Below, one piece after another: positions 27,487 through 36,567 of a stretch of 64,000 nt of DNA. Under the pieces are notes generated by a model that saw nothing but the letters and a program-made list of their open reading frames with translations, was not told the origin of the DNA and ran no database searches. The position numbers and the translations under genes were made by a program. Position 1 is the first letter of the stretch; each line of letters begins with the position of its first letter. The stretch comes from Shouchella sp047238345 (lineage in GTDB: Bacteria; Bacillota; Bacilli; Bacillales; Bacillaceae_D). The DNA lies in NCBI RefSeq assembly GCF_047238345.1, contig NZ_JBDFMQ010000001.1, positions 2,046,001-2,110,000 of the forward strand. Reading direction: 5' to 3'.

Positions 27487-27975
27487 GTGGGTGACTGGTT
27501 TATGAACCTGATTGTCATGTGGACATTTATTTTGCTCGGATTGATGTTTATTGGTGGCTTTTTTATGTTTCGAAAATTTCTTAAACGAATGCCTAAAGAA
27601 GACGGCAAATCGATCTTAGATTGGCAAGATTACTACATAAATCAAGCGCTTCCTTTATGGCAAGATGAGCAGCGACAATTACTTAATGAACTTGTCGAGC
27701 CTGTACCTGAGCTCTTTCGCGATGTCGCTAAAGAAAAAATTGCTGGAAAGATTAGTGAGATTGCGTTAAGAGAAAATGCGTCTAGCCTAACACTCGATAC
27801 GATTATCCGTGGATATATAACGGCAACCCCTAAAAAGGACCATCGTTTTCTCATAAAAAAATTAAAGCAAAAACAGATTGATTTAACACCGTACGAGCAT
27901 TTGCTCGATCGACAATCAAAATCCCGTAGCAAAAAAGAGTTTCAAGAAGCAGTTGAGAAAAAGAAAACGATCTAA
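27487..27975 (+). CDS. yneK: DUF2621 membrane-anchored protein YneK
   Basis: A 162-residue protein with one N-terminal membrane helix (IVMWTFILLGLMFIGGFFMF) and a charged cytoplasmic domain carrying DUF2621 features (LDWQDYYI, GYITATPKKDH, LTPYEHLL). B. subtilis YneK has the same layout and neighbourhood. The start is GTG at 27487 behind AGGAGGG; an ATG two bases upstream is out of frame. Function unknown. Confidence 0.83.
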   Translation: MGDWFMNLIVMWTFILLGLMFIGGFFMFRKFLKRMPKEDGKSILDWQDYYINQALPLWQDEQRQLLNELVEPVPELFRDVAKEKIAGKISEIALRENASSLTLDTIIRGYITATPKKDHRFLIKKLKQKQIDLTPYEHLLDRQSKSRSKKEFQEAVEKKKTI

Positions 27976-28038
27976 AAAGATGCTCCCTTCAACGTAGACA
28001 CTTTTAAAAAGTGAATACAATGAAAGGAGCATTTTTTG
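27974..28038 (+). terminator. yneK terminator
   Basis: A long stem pairs AAAAGATGCTCCcTTCA (27974-27991) with TGAAaGGAGCATTTTTT (28021-28037). A smaller CACTTTT/AAAAGTG hairpin lies in the loop and a T-run at the end. Confidence 0.75.
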
Positions 28039-28199
28039 TCAGGCAAGATGATCGCAGCAGGTAACAAGGATGTCTAGCGCTCATCCTCTCTTCGTTGACA
28101 CATTCAATCGCATTAGAAGATGTTAAGACTTATGCAAAAAAAACGTATTTGAAAAGGGAAGATATTCATTTAGGCAAAGCGATTGGATCTCTTAAACGA

Positions 28200-28243
28200 A
28201 AAAAAGCTTGCATAGTCGGCTTTCGCCTACTAAACCAGCTTTC
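28200..28243 (-). terminator. bmrCD operon terminator
   Basis: On the minus strand an imperfect stem with a GAAA tetraloop (TAGT-A-GGC-GAAA-GCC-G-ACTA, extended by AAGCT/AGCTT) is followed by seven T residues, downstream of the second ABC transporter gene. Confidence 0.75.
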
Positions 28244-28253
28244 TTTGTCCTTG

Positions 28254-30044
28254 TCATGATGCTGTAGTTTGTTCTCTTGCTTGTAGCAAGTACATTTTAT
28301 GATACAATCCTTCGCGCTTGAGCAAGCTTTCGTGGGTGCCACTTTCGACTACTTCACCTTGGTGGAGCACTAAAATAAGTTGAGCATGTTTAATCGTCGA
28401 CAACCGATGCGCAATTGCGATTGTCGTTCGATTTTGCTGCATTTTTTCTAACGCCCTTTGAATGGTTTCCTCCGTTTCAGTGTCAATACTAGCTGTTGCC
28501 TCATCTAAAACGAGAATATCCGGGTTTCCGAGCATGGTTCTTGCAAATGAGAGTAACTGGCGTTCTCCACTTGAAAAGGTTGTACCTCGTTCCCCCATCA
28601 CCGTATCGTAGCCATTAGGTAATGCTTCTATAAAGCGATCCGCACCAACAAATTCACAAGCGGCTCGGACATCATCTCTTGTGAAGCCTTCACGGCCTAA
28701 CGTAATATTGCTGGCAACCGTTCCGCTATATAAAAAAGAATCTTGTAACACAAGCCCTACTCGCTCTCTTAGTGTATCCTCTCGAAACGAATAGAGGGAT
28801 CGACCGTCTATATAGATTTCCCCATGCTTTAATGGATAAAAGCGCATGAGCAAGTTAATAATTGAGCTTTTCCCACTTCCAGTATGCCCTACTAGCGCAA
28901 TCGTTTCACCCCGGGATGCTTGAAAGGAAATGTTATGAAGCACGTTTGTCGTACCATCGTACGAAAACGAAACATCTTTAAATGCAATTGAACCACCTAG
29001 TTCTTCAGCGCGTTCACTTTCGTCAAATGTGGCTCCTGGCGCGTACTCTTCACGATCCATTAAACGAAAAACTCTTCCAGCCGAAACAATTGCTTGCTGA
29101 AACAACGATAACCGTTGCATGATTTGATTCACAGGTTCAAAAAAACGGTCAAGCAAATTAACAAACGCATAAAGTACTCCGAATTCAATAGGTCCTGCAA
29201 AAGATTGAAAGCCAAAATACAGCAAGACAATTGAAATAGCCATTAAACTTAAAATATCAACAATCGGCCTTAACAACAGCGCATCTGCTTTCATCGCTTT
29301 CATACCAGCTTGATAATGAGCTTCATTAATTTCGGCAAATTCTTTTTTCATTCGTTTTTCCTGCCGAAAGGCTTGTATGATTCGCATTCCTTGTACAGAT
29401 TCACTCATTTTCGCATTGATTTCACTTACTTTTGCACTGACAGTTTCATAGAATGAGGAGCTTATTTTTCGATAAACTCGAAAAACAAGAAATAAAAATG
29501 GCAGAAAGATGAGACAGTAGAGTGCTAATGTTGCATTTAAATAAAACATGGCGACAAAGGTGCCAATCATGAATATTCCATTTTGAACAAATACGGCCAG
29601 CACTGTTACATACAATTCTTTGATTGATTCTGTATCATTTGTAATACGTGATACAAGTCCACCACCGGGCATTTTATCAAAAAAAGACAGTCCAAGCTTC
29701 TGCACATTTTTAAAGACATCTACCCGTAATGTTTGAATGATTCGCAAAGCAACTTTTTGAAAAAAAAGACTTTGTATATATTGACTAATGATTGCAACGA
29801 TTAAGAGGGAAATAAAAATCGACACTAGCCATGTCAGCGGTTCAGTTGGGAAGTTTCCTGCTGTTAAATACGTATCAATAAAGTGCGCAATCAAAATTGG
29901 CTGAAGCAACTCTGCTGTTGCAGCGATCATCATAATAATAAATGCTACAATCAACATTTTCTTGTGACCTTTTGCATATCGTAACAGCCGTAGGAAAATG
30001 GCACGCTGCTGCTTTCCTGAAAGTACTTCATCTGTATGTTTCAA
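28254..30044 (-). CDS. bmrD: ABC multidrug exporter subunit, BmrD/YheH type
   Basis: A 596-residue ABC half-exporter: six membrane helices (about 30-325), then an ATPase domain. Walker A is GHTGSGKSS and Walker B ILVLDEATA with the catalytic Glu. The signature motif is degenerate (FSSGERQ instead of LSGGQ). It therefore pairs with BmrC, whose catalytic Glu is replaced, to form one active and one inactive nucleotide site, as in heterodimeric drug exporters. The start is TTG at 30044, 3 nt after the bmrC stop. Confidence 0.9.
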   Translation of the reverse strand: MKHTDEVLSGKQQRAIFLRLLRYAKGHKKMLIVAFIIMMIAATAELLQPILIAHFIDTYLTAGNFPTEPLTWLVSIFISLLIVAIISQYIQSLFFQKVALRIIQTLRVDVFKNVQKLGLSFFDKMPGGGLVSRITNDTESIKELYVTVLAVFVQNGIFMIGTFVAMFYLNATLALYCLIFLPFLFLVFRVYRKISSSFYETVSAKVSEINAKMSESVQGMRIIQAFRQEKRMKKEFAEINEAHYQAGMKAMKADALLLRPIVDILSLMAISIVLLYFGFQSFAGPIEFGVLYAFVNLLDRFFEPVNQIMQRLSLFQQAIVSAGRVFRLMDREEYAPGATFDESERAEELGGSIAFKDVSFSYDGTTNVLHNISFQASRGETIALVGHTGSGKSSIINLLMRFYPLKHGEIYIDGRSLYSFREDTLRERVGLVLQDSFLYSGTVASNITLGREGFTRDDVRAACEFVGADRFIEALPNGYDTVMGERGTTFSSGERQLLSFARTMLGNPDILVLDEATASIDTETEETIQRALEKMQQNRTTIAIAHRLSTIKHAQLILVLHQGEVVESGTHESLLKREGLYHKMYLLQAREQTTAS

Positions 30045-30047
30045 TCC

Positions 30048-31796
30048 CTAGCCCCCTTGCTCCACAATCGTTTCTAGCTGTTGGCGTTCGTACATTTCTT
30101 TGTACCAACCACCTTGCTCCATCAACGTTCGATGCGTGCCTCTTTGCTTTATTGTCCCTTCATCAAGGACAAGGATGAGGTCTGCATGACTCACTGCGCT
30201 TAATCGATGCGCACTCATAATCAACCCTTGATTCGCCTGTTTTTCCTTCAGTCCAGATAAGATGGCTTCTTCTGTTTTCGCATCAACTGCCGATAATGAA
30301 TCATCGAGCAATAATACATTCGGTTGGCTTAAGATCGCTCGCGCTATTGAAATACGCTGTTTTTGACCACCTGAAAGGGTTACGCCTCGTTCTCCGACAA
30401 TTGTTTCATAGCCTTCGGGAAATCGATTAATATCGTCATGTACACATGCAATCTGGCAGGCTCTGACAACATCTATGAACGAGGCGCTCGGATTTGTAAA
30501 TGCAACGTTCTCTGCAATCGTTGCGGAAAACAAGAAATGATCTTGCGGCACAAACCCAAACAACTCTTTTATACACGTAGGATCTAGTTGCCTACTTTCT
30601 ATACCGTCGAAGCTAATTGAGCCTTTTGTAACATCTACCTCTCTTTGTAACAAAGACATCAAAGTTGATTTTCCACTTCCAGTTTTTCCTACTAAAGCGA
30701 TCGTTTCTCCTTGCTTAACTTGAAAATAGATGTGCTCCAGCGTTCGTTTAGAAGTCGTTTCGTATTGAAATTCGTCAATGGACACGTCTATTTCTCCTGT
30801 TAACGTTTGTTTTACCGGTTGATTAACTGGCTGTAAACTTGAATCTGTATGTAAAAGCGCCATAATCCGTTCATACGAGGCTCGCCCTCTTTCCACAACA
30901 TTAAAAAACATTCCTAGTGCCAGCATCGGCCAAATTAATAAACCTAAATAAAACACAAAGGTGGTTAACTGTCCGAGAGTCATGGTTTCGTCAATAACAA
31001 AAGTTGCGCCAAATGATACGGCAAGTAGATAACACAATCCAATTACACCTGTAATCGTTGGATCAAATAACGCATCAATTTTTGCGACACGAATATTTTT
31101 CTCAACAACCACAGCGGATTGATTCTGAAATTTTTGATTTTCTTCCTCCTCTTGACCGAATGCTTTCGTCACTTTTATGCCGTTAATAGTTTCTTGAACC
31201 GTTTGATTTAAAGAACTGAACGCCGCTTGGGCATACCCAAACCGTTTATGCAGCATTGCTCCGTAAAGGCTAGTTAAAATTGCCATTAGCGGAAGAGGAA
31301 TCAATGTAATGAGCGTTAATTCCCAACTAAGCGTTAGCGCCATCGTCCCAACGACCATTCCACCGAGCAGCACAGCATCCACAATGGTTAAGACGCCTTC
31401 CCCTGCTGTTGCCTGAACAGCACGGACATCATTTGTTGATATGGCCATAAGATCGCCTGTTGACCGTTTTTGATAAAACGATACTGGCATGGTCGTATAA
31501 TGGTGATACAGCTGATTACGTAGCTGTCGAGCAAGTTTAAACGATGCACCATAAATGAGTAGTCGCCACAAAAACCGTAGCACATATAAAATGAGACCAA
31601 TGATTAAAATAACAGCTATGTAACGGATTAATATCGCTTGAGTTAACGTATCTGTTTGAATGAAATCGACAACACGACCAATGATTTGCGGTGGGACAAG
31701 AGATAATAAAGATACAATCGCTAAGATGAGCGAACCCCCGACATATGCTTTCCAATGGGTTTTAAAAAACCATGCTAAATCAATAAAAATCCGCAT
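30048..31796 (-). CDS. bmrC: ABC multidrug exporter subunit, BmrC/YheI type
   Basis: A 582-residue half-exporter with six N-terminal helices and an ATPase domain: Walker A GKTGSGKST, canonical signature LSGGQ, Walker B VLLLDDSLSAVD. Asp replaces the catalytic Glu after Walker B, the usual mark of the degenerate partner. It forms a heterodimer with the adjoining BmrD that exports drugs. B. subtilis bmrCD is preceded by the leader peptide gene bmrB; the 80-nt leader here shows no such ORF. Confidence 0.9.
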   Translation of the reverse strand: MRIFIDLAWFFKTHWKAYVGGSLILAIVSLLSLVPPQIIGRVVDFIQTDTLTQAILIRYIAVILIIGLILYVLRFLWRLLIYGASFKLARQLRNQLYHHYTTMPVSFYQKRSTGDLMAISTNDVRAVQATAGEGVLTIVDAVLLGGMVVGTMALTLSWELTLITLIPLPLMAILTSLYGAMLHKRFGYAQAAFSSLNQTVQETINGIKVTKAFGQEEEENQKFQNQSAVVVEKNIRVAKIDALFDPTITGVIGLCYLLAVSFGATFVIDETMTLGQLTTFVFYLGLLIWPMLALGMFFNVVERGRASYERIMALLHTDSSLQPVNQPVKQTLTGEIDVSIDEFQYETTSKRTLEHIYFQVKQGETIALVGKTGSGKSTLMSLLQREVDVTKGSISFDGIESRQLDPTCIKELFGFVPQDHFLFSATIAENVAFTNPSASFIDVVRACQIACVHDDINRFPEGYETIVGERGVTLSGGQKQRISIARAILSQPNVLLLDDSLSAVDAKTEEAILSGLKEKQANQGLIMSAHRLSAVSHADLILVLDEGTIKQRGTHRTLMEQGGWYKEMYERQQLETIVEQGG

Positions 31797-31850
31797 ATCT
31801 TTCCCTCTCTTATCAATCGAAAAAATTTTCTAACAATAATGAACAGTTTA

Positions 31851-31881
31851 ACAGGCACTCCGCTTCTAACGAAGTGCCTGT
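31851..31881 (-). terminator. Inverted repeat after yneF
   Basis: A 12-bp stem with one mismatch (ACAGGCACTcCG / CGaAGTGCCTGT) and a 7-nt loop just past the yneF stop. No real T-run follows, so it may be a weak terminator or an mRNA end. Confidence 0.5.
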
Positions 31882-31883
31882 AC

Positions 31884-32099
31884 TTATTTAGACTGTTGCT
31901 TTTGCATCGCTTTCATCATTTGAGTGATTTTCTTTTGTGATGGGTTTTGCCCCATTTGCTGCATCATCACGCGTAGCATTTGCTCATTAATCGGTGGGTT
32001 CTTTTTCAAATAAGACATCATCGTTTTACGAGCAATAAAAAAGCCAATTGCTACACCTGCTAAAACTGCAACGGTGTACCCTATAATATGCCAGATCAA
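31884..32099 (-). CDS. yneF: UPF0154 membrane protein YneF
   Basis: A 71-residue protein with one N-terminal membrane helix (VAVLAGVAIGFFIARK) and a conserved basic cytoplasmic part (NPPINEQMLRVMMQQMGQNPS), the UPF0154 signature. Function unknown. An AAGGAGG site precedes the ATG. Order sirA-yneF is as in B. subtilis. Confidence 0.92.
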   Translation of the reverse strand: MIWHIIGYTVAVLAGVAIGFFIARKTMMSYLKKNPPINEQMLRVMMQQMGQNPSQKKITQMMKAMQKQQSK

Positions 32100-32183
32100 T
32101 GTTAAACCTCCTTCTCACACGTTCTACTTCTACTGAACCTTATCTATTATACACGAGCAAGCTTTGATTTTAAAGCACTTAAA

Positions 32184-32207
32184 AAAGCATGCTTTACAGC
32201 ACGCTTT
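32184..32207 (-). terminator. sirA terminator
   Basis: A 9-bp stem with one mismatch (AAAGCaTGC / GCAcGCTTT) and a 6-nt loop, followed on the minus strand by TTTTTT. It overlaps the last codons of sirA. Confidence 0.6.
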
Positions 32208-32622
32208 GTTTTTCATACGGTTTTAACCATCCAAAACGGCGATCATGAATATTTACTGCAAAGAAAAATCCCTCTACATCACGGAGCGCATCAAAAACAT
32301 CGGTCTCTGCTTGTAAATCGCCTTCTGCTTCTAAACAGATTTTCTTTGCATCAATCATTAAGGCACATTGATTATCTGGATTACTTTTTGAGGCAGCTAC
32401 ATACCGATTCGACGCTTTTTCTTTATACTTTTCCATGAACAACTGCTTAATTTGTTCTTCTGGCATAGAAGTCGTAATATAATTAATTTGGCGATCGTAA
32501 ATCGGCTGAGTATGTGCCCTTGCTTTTTCCCGTTCTTCAAATAGCTGAAACAACTTCATTTCCTTTCCAAGGTAAGAGGATGCAACATCTTCCGTAACAT
32601 TAAAAAGTTCATAGTATCTCAT
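32194..32622 (-). CDS. sirA: Sporulation inhibitor of replication SirA
   Basis: SirA binds DnaA domain I at the start of sporulation and blocks new rounds of replication. The 142-residue protein shares with B. subtilis SirA the YLGKEMKLFQLFEE block near the N-terminus, a central TSMPEEQI region and the C-terminal RRFGWLKP. Overall similarity is modest, but neighbours (yneF, tkt, ynzC, lexA) are the same. A Spo0A-box promoter lies upstream (32668-32732), consistent with its known control. Confidence 0.82.
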   Translation of the reverse strand: MRYYELFNVTEDVASSYLGKEMKLFQLFEEREKARAHTQPIYDRQINYITTSMPEEQIKQLFMEKYKEKASNRYVAASKSNPDNQCALMIDAKKICLEAEGDLQAETDVFDALRDVEGFFFAVNIHDRRFGWLKPYEKQSVL

Positions 32623-32667
32623 CTATCTTCTCCTCCGGCAAATGAACATTAGGAAATATTTAGTTTT

Positions 32668-32732
32668 ATTATACCCATTTTTTAAAAATATACTGTCAAT
32701 TCATCGGGGAGAAGCTCACTAGTTTTGTCGAA
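32668..32732 (-). promoter_or_regulatory. sirA promoter with Spo0A box
   Basis: Minus-strand -35 TTGACA (32694-32699) and -10 TATAAT (32668-32673) are both perfect but 20 nt apart. A perfect 0A box, TTTGTCGAA on the plus strand (32724-32732), sits 25 nt upstream of the -35. Long spacers with consensus boxes are typical of promoters that Spo0A~P activates, such as spoIIG. Confidence 0.65.
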
Positions 32733-32914
32733 TTCGGTGAAAAACAGCTTTTTTTTAATTAATTGCCCTTTTCAGTACAAAAATTTCCGTCAAGTCCACA
32801 TCTCTGTGTAAAATCACAATACACTGCTTTTATCATTTGATTAGGTCTGTCTAAAAACGGTCATCCTTTATCCAAAAATGGGAACGTTCAATTCAAATGA
32901 TGTTCATCACTTGT

Positions 32915-33084
32915 CGCGCGGACGGACGCTTTCACCACAGGCATAAGCGCGACATCCGTTTGCGCTACGTTATCACTTGCGCTCACGGTGTCTTCTTTGC
33001 CGTGGGCAACGCCTCAACTCCTTCGATAACATCACTCTTTGATTTTCGGACTGTTGCTTTTCCCGTCGGAGTCGCCACCTGCGC
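32915..33084. repeat. Decayed Bacillaceae intergenic repeat in a gene-free stretch
   Basis: The 870 nt between sirA and tkt hold no convincing gene. Within it, 32915-33084 is GC-richer than its flanks. It contains the motif order GGACGGACGCTTTC, TTTGCCGTGGGC, GCCTCAACTCCTTCG, GCTTTTCCCGTCGGAGTCGC. This order resembles the dispersed intergenic repeats common in Bacillaceae genomes (CTTTCCGCGGGC...CTCCTCG...TTCCCGCAGGAGTC), in diverged form. This is recognition from memory; a genome search would settle it. The stretch 33085-33380 shows only short, broken reading frames. Confidence 0.45.
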
Positions 33085-33380
33085 TAATGAGTGAGCCAGG
33101 AGAGAAAATAAGGTTTACATATACGCTAGTGCCATTCACTATATTTTCTAGTAGAATCAAGCCCGTATTCGTGGATGTCCATAAGCAGTGCACTGATCAA
33201 ACGATTGGCGGATTCCTTGTCTTAAAAATACGAATGACTCCTTCTCAACGTCTGACTTCTTCATTGTTGGGCTAGTTATATTGAGCTTTTTTACACAATG
33301 ATATGGAATCTATCAAAAAAATTCAGTCTATATGTAGGGTTATTGGTTATCTTACTATAAAAAACTAATTTCAGACGATC

Positions 33381-33478
33381 AAAAAACACGTTGACGCGGC
33401 TCTTCATCATCCGTTTCACAAATGAGGCTATTTAAAGCGCCATTGCTTACCGATGGAAAACCCTCGTCACACGTGTTT
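33381..33478 (-). terminator. Putative tkt terminator with large loop
   Basis: CAAAAAACACGTTGACG (33380-33396) pairs with CGTCACACGTGTTT (33465-33478): 13 bp with one bulge, enclosing about 68 nt and followed on the minus strand by TTTTTTG. The loop is unusually large for a simple terminator. Confidence 0.45.
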
Positions 33479-33511
33479 CATGGATGTTCCCTTATTTCCA
33501 GCTTACGCAAA

Positions 33512-35506
33512 TTACTTTAGCAAAGCTTTGACTTTGTTCACGACATTCTCAACGGTGAAGCCATACTCAGCAATAATTTGATCTCCTGCGCCAGAAGCAC
33601 CGAACGTATCAATTGTTAACGTATCGCCTTCATCGCCAACGTACTTCGCCCATCCCAATGAAGCACCCATTTCGATTGCAAGGCGCGCTTTCACGTTTTT
33701 AGGGATGACCGCGTCTTTATATTCTTTCGGTTGAGCTTCAAAGCGATCCCAGCTTGGCATGCTCACAACAGATACATCAATCTTTTCTTTAGATAAGGCT
33801 TCTTTTGCTTTCATAGCAAGCTGGACTTCTGAACCTGTAGCAATTAAAACCGCATCTGGCTCGCCATTTGCTTGAGAAAGAACATAAGCACCTTTTTTCA
33901 CGCCTTCATAAGCTTTCGTCGTTGTTTCTTCTTGCGTATCAACATTTTGACGGCTTAATACAAGTGCAGTTGGTTCTTTTTGTGATTCAAGAGACAGCTT
34001 CCATGCAGCAGCCGTTTCATTTCCATCACCAGGACGAATAACTGATAAGCCAGGCATCGCACGTAATGCAGCCAATTGTTCAACTGGCTCGTGGGTTGGA
34101 CCATCTTCCCCTACAGCAATACTATCGTGAGTTAATACGTATGTGACAGGAACGCCCATTAACGCTGATAGACGAATCGCTGGTCTTACATAATCAGAGA
34201 ATACAAAGAATGTTCCTCCAAATACTTTTAAGCCACCATGAAGCGCCATTCCGTTTAATGCACAACCCATCGCAAACTCACGAACACCAAACCAGATATT
34301 GCGACCAGCATAGTTGTCTCGACCAAAGTTGCTTTCGTTATTTAAATTGGTTTTATTTGAACCAGCCAGGTCTGCAGATCCACCAAATAATTCAGGAACA
34401 TGTTTTGCAAGCGCATTTAATGCTTCTCCAGAAGATGCACGAGTTGCTAGACTTTTTCCAGCTTCAAAAGTTGGCAATGCTTGGTCAAAATCTGCTGGTA
34501 AATCTCCTGAGAATGCACGCTCATACTGTTTTGCTAGCTCTGGATTGGCTTTCTTATAAGCAGCAAAAAGTTCGTTCCACTCATCTTCTTTTTTCTGGCC
34601 TTGTTCCTTAACAGATGTAAAGAATTCACTTACTTCTTCAGGAATATGGAAATCTTTTTCATACGTCCACTTATACGCTTCTTTTGTAAGAGCTACTTCA
34701 TCAGATCCAAGCGGCGCACCATGGGATGCAGATTTGGCTGATTTATTTGGTGAACCGAAGCCGATCACTGTTTTCACTTCAATTAATGTCGGGCGATCAG
34801 ACGTTTTCGCTTTCGTAATCGCTTTATTAATTTCAGCTAGATTCGTCCCATCTTCAACAAAAATGACGTTCCAGCCATAAGCTTTAAAACGATCTTCAAC
34901 ACTTTCTGAAAACGACTCATGTAAATCTCCATCTAAAGAGATATCATTTGAATCATAAAGAACAACAAGACGGTTTAATTTTAAGTGACCCGCAAGTGAC
35001 GCTGCTTCTGCAGACACACCTTCCATTAAATCGCCGTCTCCACAAATCGCATACGTGAAATGATCAACAATCTCGTGGTCAACTGTATTGTACGTCGCAG
35101 CTAAATGACGCTCCGCCATTGCCATCCCTACTGCCATTGCAACCCCTTGCCCAAGTGGACCTGTCGTTGCTTCAACGCCGGCTGTATGACCGTATTCAGG
35201 GTGTCCAGGCGTACGACTTCCTAACTGACGAAATGATTTCAAATCATCCAACGTCACATCATAACCTGTCAAATGAAGAAGGCTATATAAAAGCATGGAA
35301 CCATGTCCAGCTGATAAGACAAAACGATCTCGGTTTGTCCACTCAGGGTTTGCTGGGTTATGATTCATGTGATTCGCCCATAAATCTAACGCCATTGGCG
35401 CTGCGCCCATTGGCATCCCCGGGTGACCTGAATTGGCTTTTTCAATGCTATCAATTGAAAGTGTTCGAATGGTATTTACCGCTAATTCTTCAATATTGTT
35501 TTTCAT
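33512..35506 (-). CDS. tkt: Transketolase
   Basis: Thiamine-diphosphate enzyme of the pentose phosphate pathway, 664 residues. Visible are the substrate-site GHPGMPMGAAPMA, the thiamine-binding GDGDLMEGVS (about 155-165), GFGSPNKSAKSASHG, and the pyrimidine-domain catalytic Glu in GVREFAMG, then HDSIAVGEDGPTHEP. Length is normal. It has its own ribosome site (AAAGGGTGT) and lies after the ynzC terminator, so it is probably transcribed alone. Confidence 0.97.
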   Translation of the reverse strand: MKNNIEELAVNTIRTLSIDSIEKANSGHPGMPMGAAPMALDLWANHMNHNPANPEWTNRDRFVLSAGHGSMLLYSLLHLTGYDVTLDDLKSFRQLGSRTPGHPEYGHTAGVEATTGPLGQGVAMAVGMAMAERHLAATYNTVDHEIVDHFTYAICGDGDLMEGVSAEAASLAGHLKLNRLVVLYDSNDISLDGDLHESFSESVEDRFKAYGWNVIFVEDGTNLAEINKAITKAKTSDRPTLIEVKTVIGFGSPNKSAKSASHGAPLGSDEVALTKEAYKWTYEKDFHIPEEVSEFFTSVKEQGQKKEDEWNELFAAYKKANPELAKQYERAFSGDLPADFDQALPTFEAGKSLATRASSGEALNALAKHVPELFGGSADLAGSNKTNLNNESNFGRDNYAGRNIWFGVREFAMGCALNGMALHGGLKVFGGTFFVFSDYVRPAIRLSALMGVPVTYVLTHDSIAVGEDGPTHEPVEQLAALRAMPGLSVIRPGDGNETAAAWKLSLESQKEPTALVLSRQNVDTQEETTTKAYEGVKKGAYVLSQANGEPDAVLIATGSEVQLAMKAKEALSKEKIDVSVVSMPSWDRFEAQPKEYKDAVIPKNVKARLAIEMGASLGWAKYVGDEGDTLTIDTFGASGAGDQIIAEYGFTVENVVNKVKALLK

Positions 35507-35557
35507 TTGTTACACCCTTTCATTCTTCGTACGTTTCCATCATAAACAAAATAAAAA

Positions 35558-35590
35558 AAATGTACAAGCCTGACGGGAGCTTGTACATTT
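35558..35590 (-). terminator. ynzC terminator
   Basis: A perfect 12-bp stem (AAATGTACAAGC and complement) around a 9-nt loop, followed on the minus strand by eight T residues. It overlaps the ynzC stop. Confidence 0.85.
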
Positions 35591-35834
35591 AGTGAGGTGG
35601 GTTTTGTTTTTGTGCTTTACTATCTTTTAGCTTTTGTGGGGTCACATCTGTGCCCTCTTCATCAACAACTTTAACGGAATGCAGTTGATTTTTAAATGTG
35701 GAACGGAACGTATTTAAATATTCTTTTCGAAGCGCTTGCTGTTCGTCTTTTTGCTGCTTCGTTAATCCTGATGTCTTCGCTAGTTGAGACAGTTCATTGA
35801 TTCGGTCTAATTTTGATTTTGATAACAACGACAT
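35589..35834 (-). CDS. ynzC: DUF896 protein YnzC
   Basis: An 81-residue DUF896 protein: a two-helix N-terminal part (LDRINELSQLAKTSGLTKQQ, EQQALRKEYLNTFRSTFK) and a short charged tail (VTPQKLKDSKAQ). In B. subtilis it is the last gene of the SOS operon yneA-yneB-ynzC, and the order is the same here. Function unknown. Confidence 0.94.
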   Translation of the reverse strand: MSLLSKSKLDRINELSQLAKTSGLTKQQKDEQQALRKEYLNTFRSTFKNQLHSVKVVDEEGTDVTPQKLKDSKAQKQNPPH

Positions 35835-35874
35835 TCACCTATCCTTTGGTTGTCATCATAGCATCTTCATTTCA

Positions 35875-36537
35875 TTAGATCAACTCATCTGATTTCGTTT
35901 GCTCGTACTGCTGAAAACGCCGATGTACCGTTGCTTTTGAACAATGATAACCTAACCCATTTAACGTTACTGCAATGTCATGAAACGTTAGCTTTTTCTC
36001 TCGTAATCTAACAATTTCTTCGATCGGAAGGTCTTTTTTACTCCGTCCTCCACTACCCGTATCTTTTAAGTTACGCTCTGGATGAAACCCTTTTTCAATC
36101 GCCCTTCTCATCCCGCGTTTGATCTTCAAGTTATGTAATTTCCGCTGGTACTCTTCCACGATGGCTACGATTTCAAAAACCATCTCGTCTGCTTCTGATA
36201 AATGTAACGCACCATCGTTATGACATGTATAAATCGTAATGCCATACTTTTGAAGTTGATATAGAATAGCAGTCCTCGCTCTTCCCCTACCAATCCTCGT
36301 CTCGTCTGTTACTAGCAAATGCGTGAACGTTTGTTTCTTTGCTTGATCTAAAAGGAATAGAAGATTATCGCGGTCCAATTCATACCCACTAGCAACCTCA
36401 GAAAGACAATCGCTCACTTCTATTCCATGTTGCTGAGCCATTTTCACTAATTCATCTTCTTGACGAGCTAACGACGTTTGTTGACTCTCTTTATCCGTAC
36501 TGACTCGACAATACAAAATGGCTTTATTTCGTTTCAT
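35875..36537 (-). CDS. yneB: Serine-recombinase family protein YneB
   Basis: A 220-residue resolvase-like protein: catalytic-domain motif YCRVSTDKESQQTSLARQ with the nucleophile Ser13, TDETRIGRGRAR, and a C-terminal helix-turn-helix (TFHDIAVTLNGLGYHCSKATVHRRF). All key residues of small serine recombinases seem present, although the biological role of YneB in the SOS operon is not known. It follows the yneA-like gene by 30 nt behind TGGGAGGC. Confidence 0.92.
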   Translation of the reverse strand: MKRNKAILYCRVSTDKESQQTSLARQEDELVKMAQQHGIEVSDCLSEVASGYELDRDNLLFLLDQAKKQTFTHLLVTDETRIGRGRARTAILYQLQKYGITIYTCHNDGALHLSEADEMVFEIVAIVEEYQRKLHNLKIKRGMRRAIEKGFHPERNLKDTGSGGRSKKDLPIEEIVRLREKKLTFHDIAVTLNGLGYHCSKATVHRRFQQYEQTKSDELI

Positions 36538-36567
36538 ACTGTGCCTCCCACTGCAATGTTTCAGCGA

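Noticed and set aside
31797..31850. BmrB-like leader peptide ahead of bmrC
   Set aside because: No ORF with a ribosome site or attenuator pair in the short leader.
32897..33275. Two plus-strand ORFs of 65 and 78 residues in the gap before tkt
   Set aside because: No ribosome sites, odd Cys/Thr-rich composition, and they lie on the decayed repeat.
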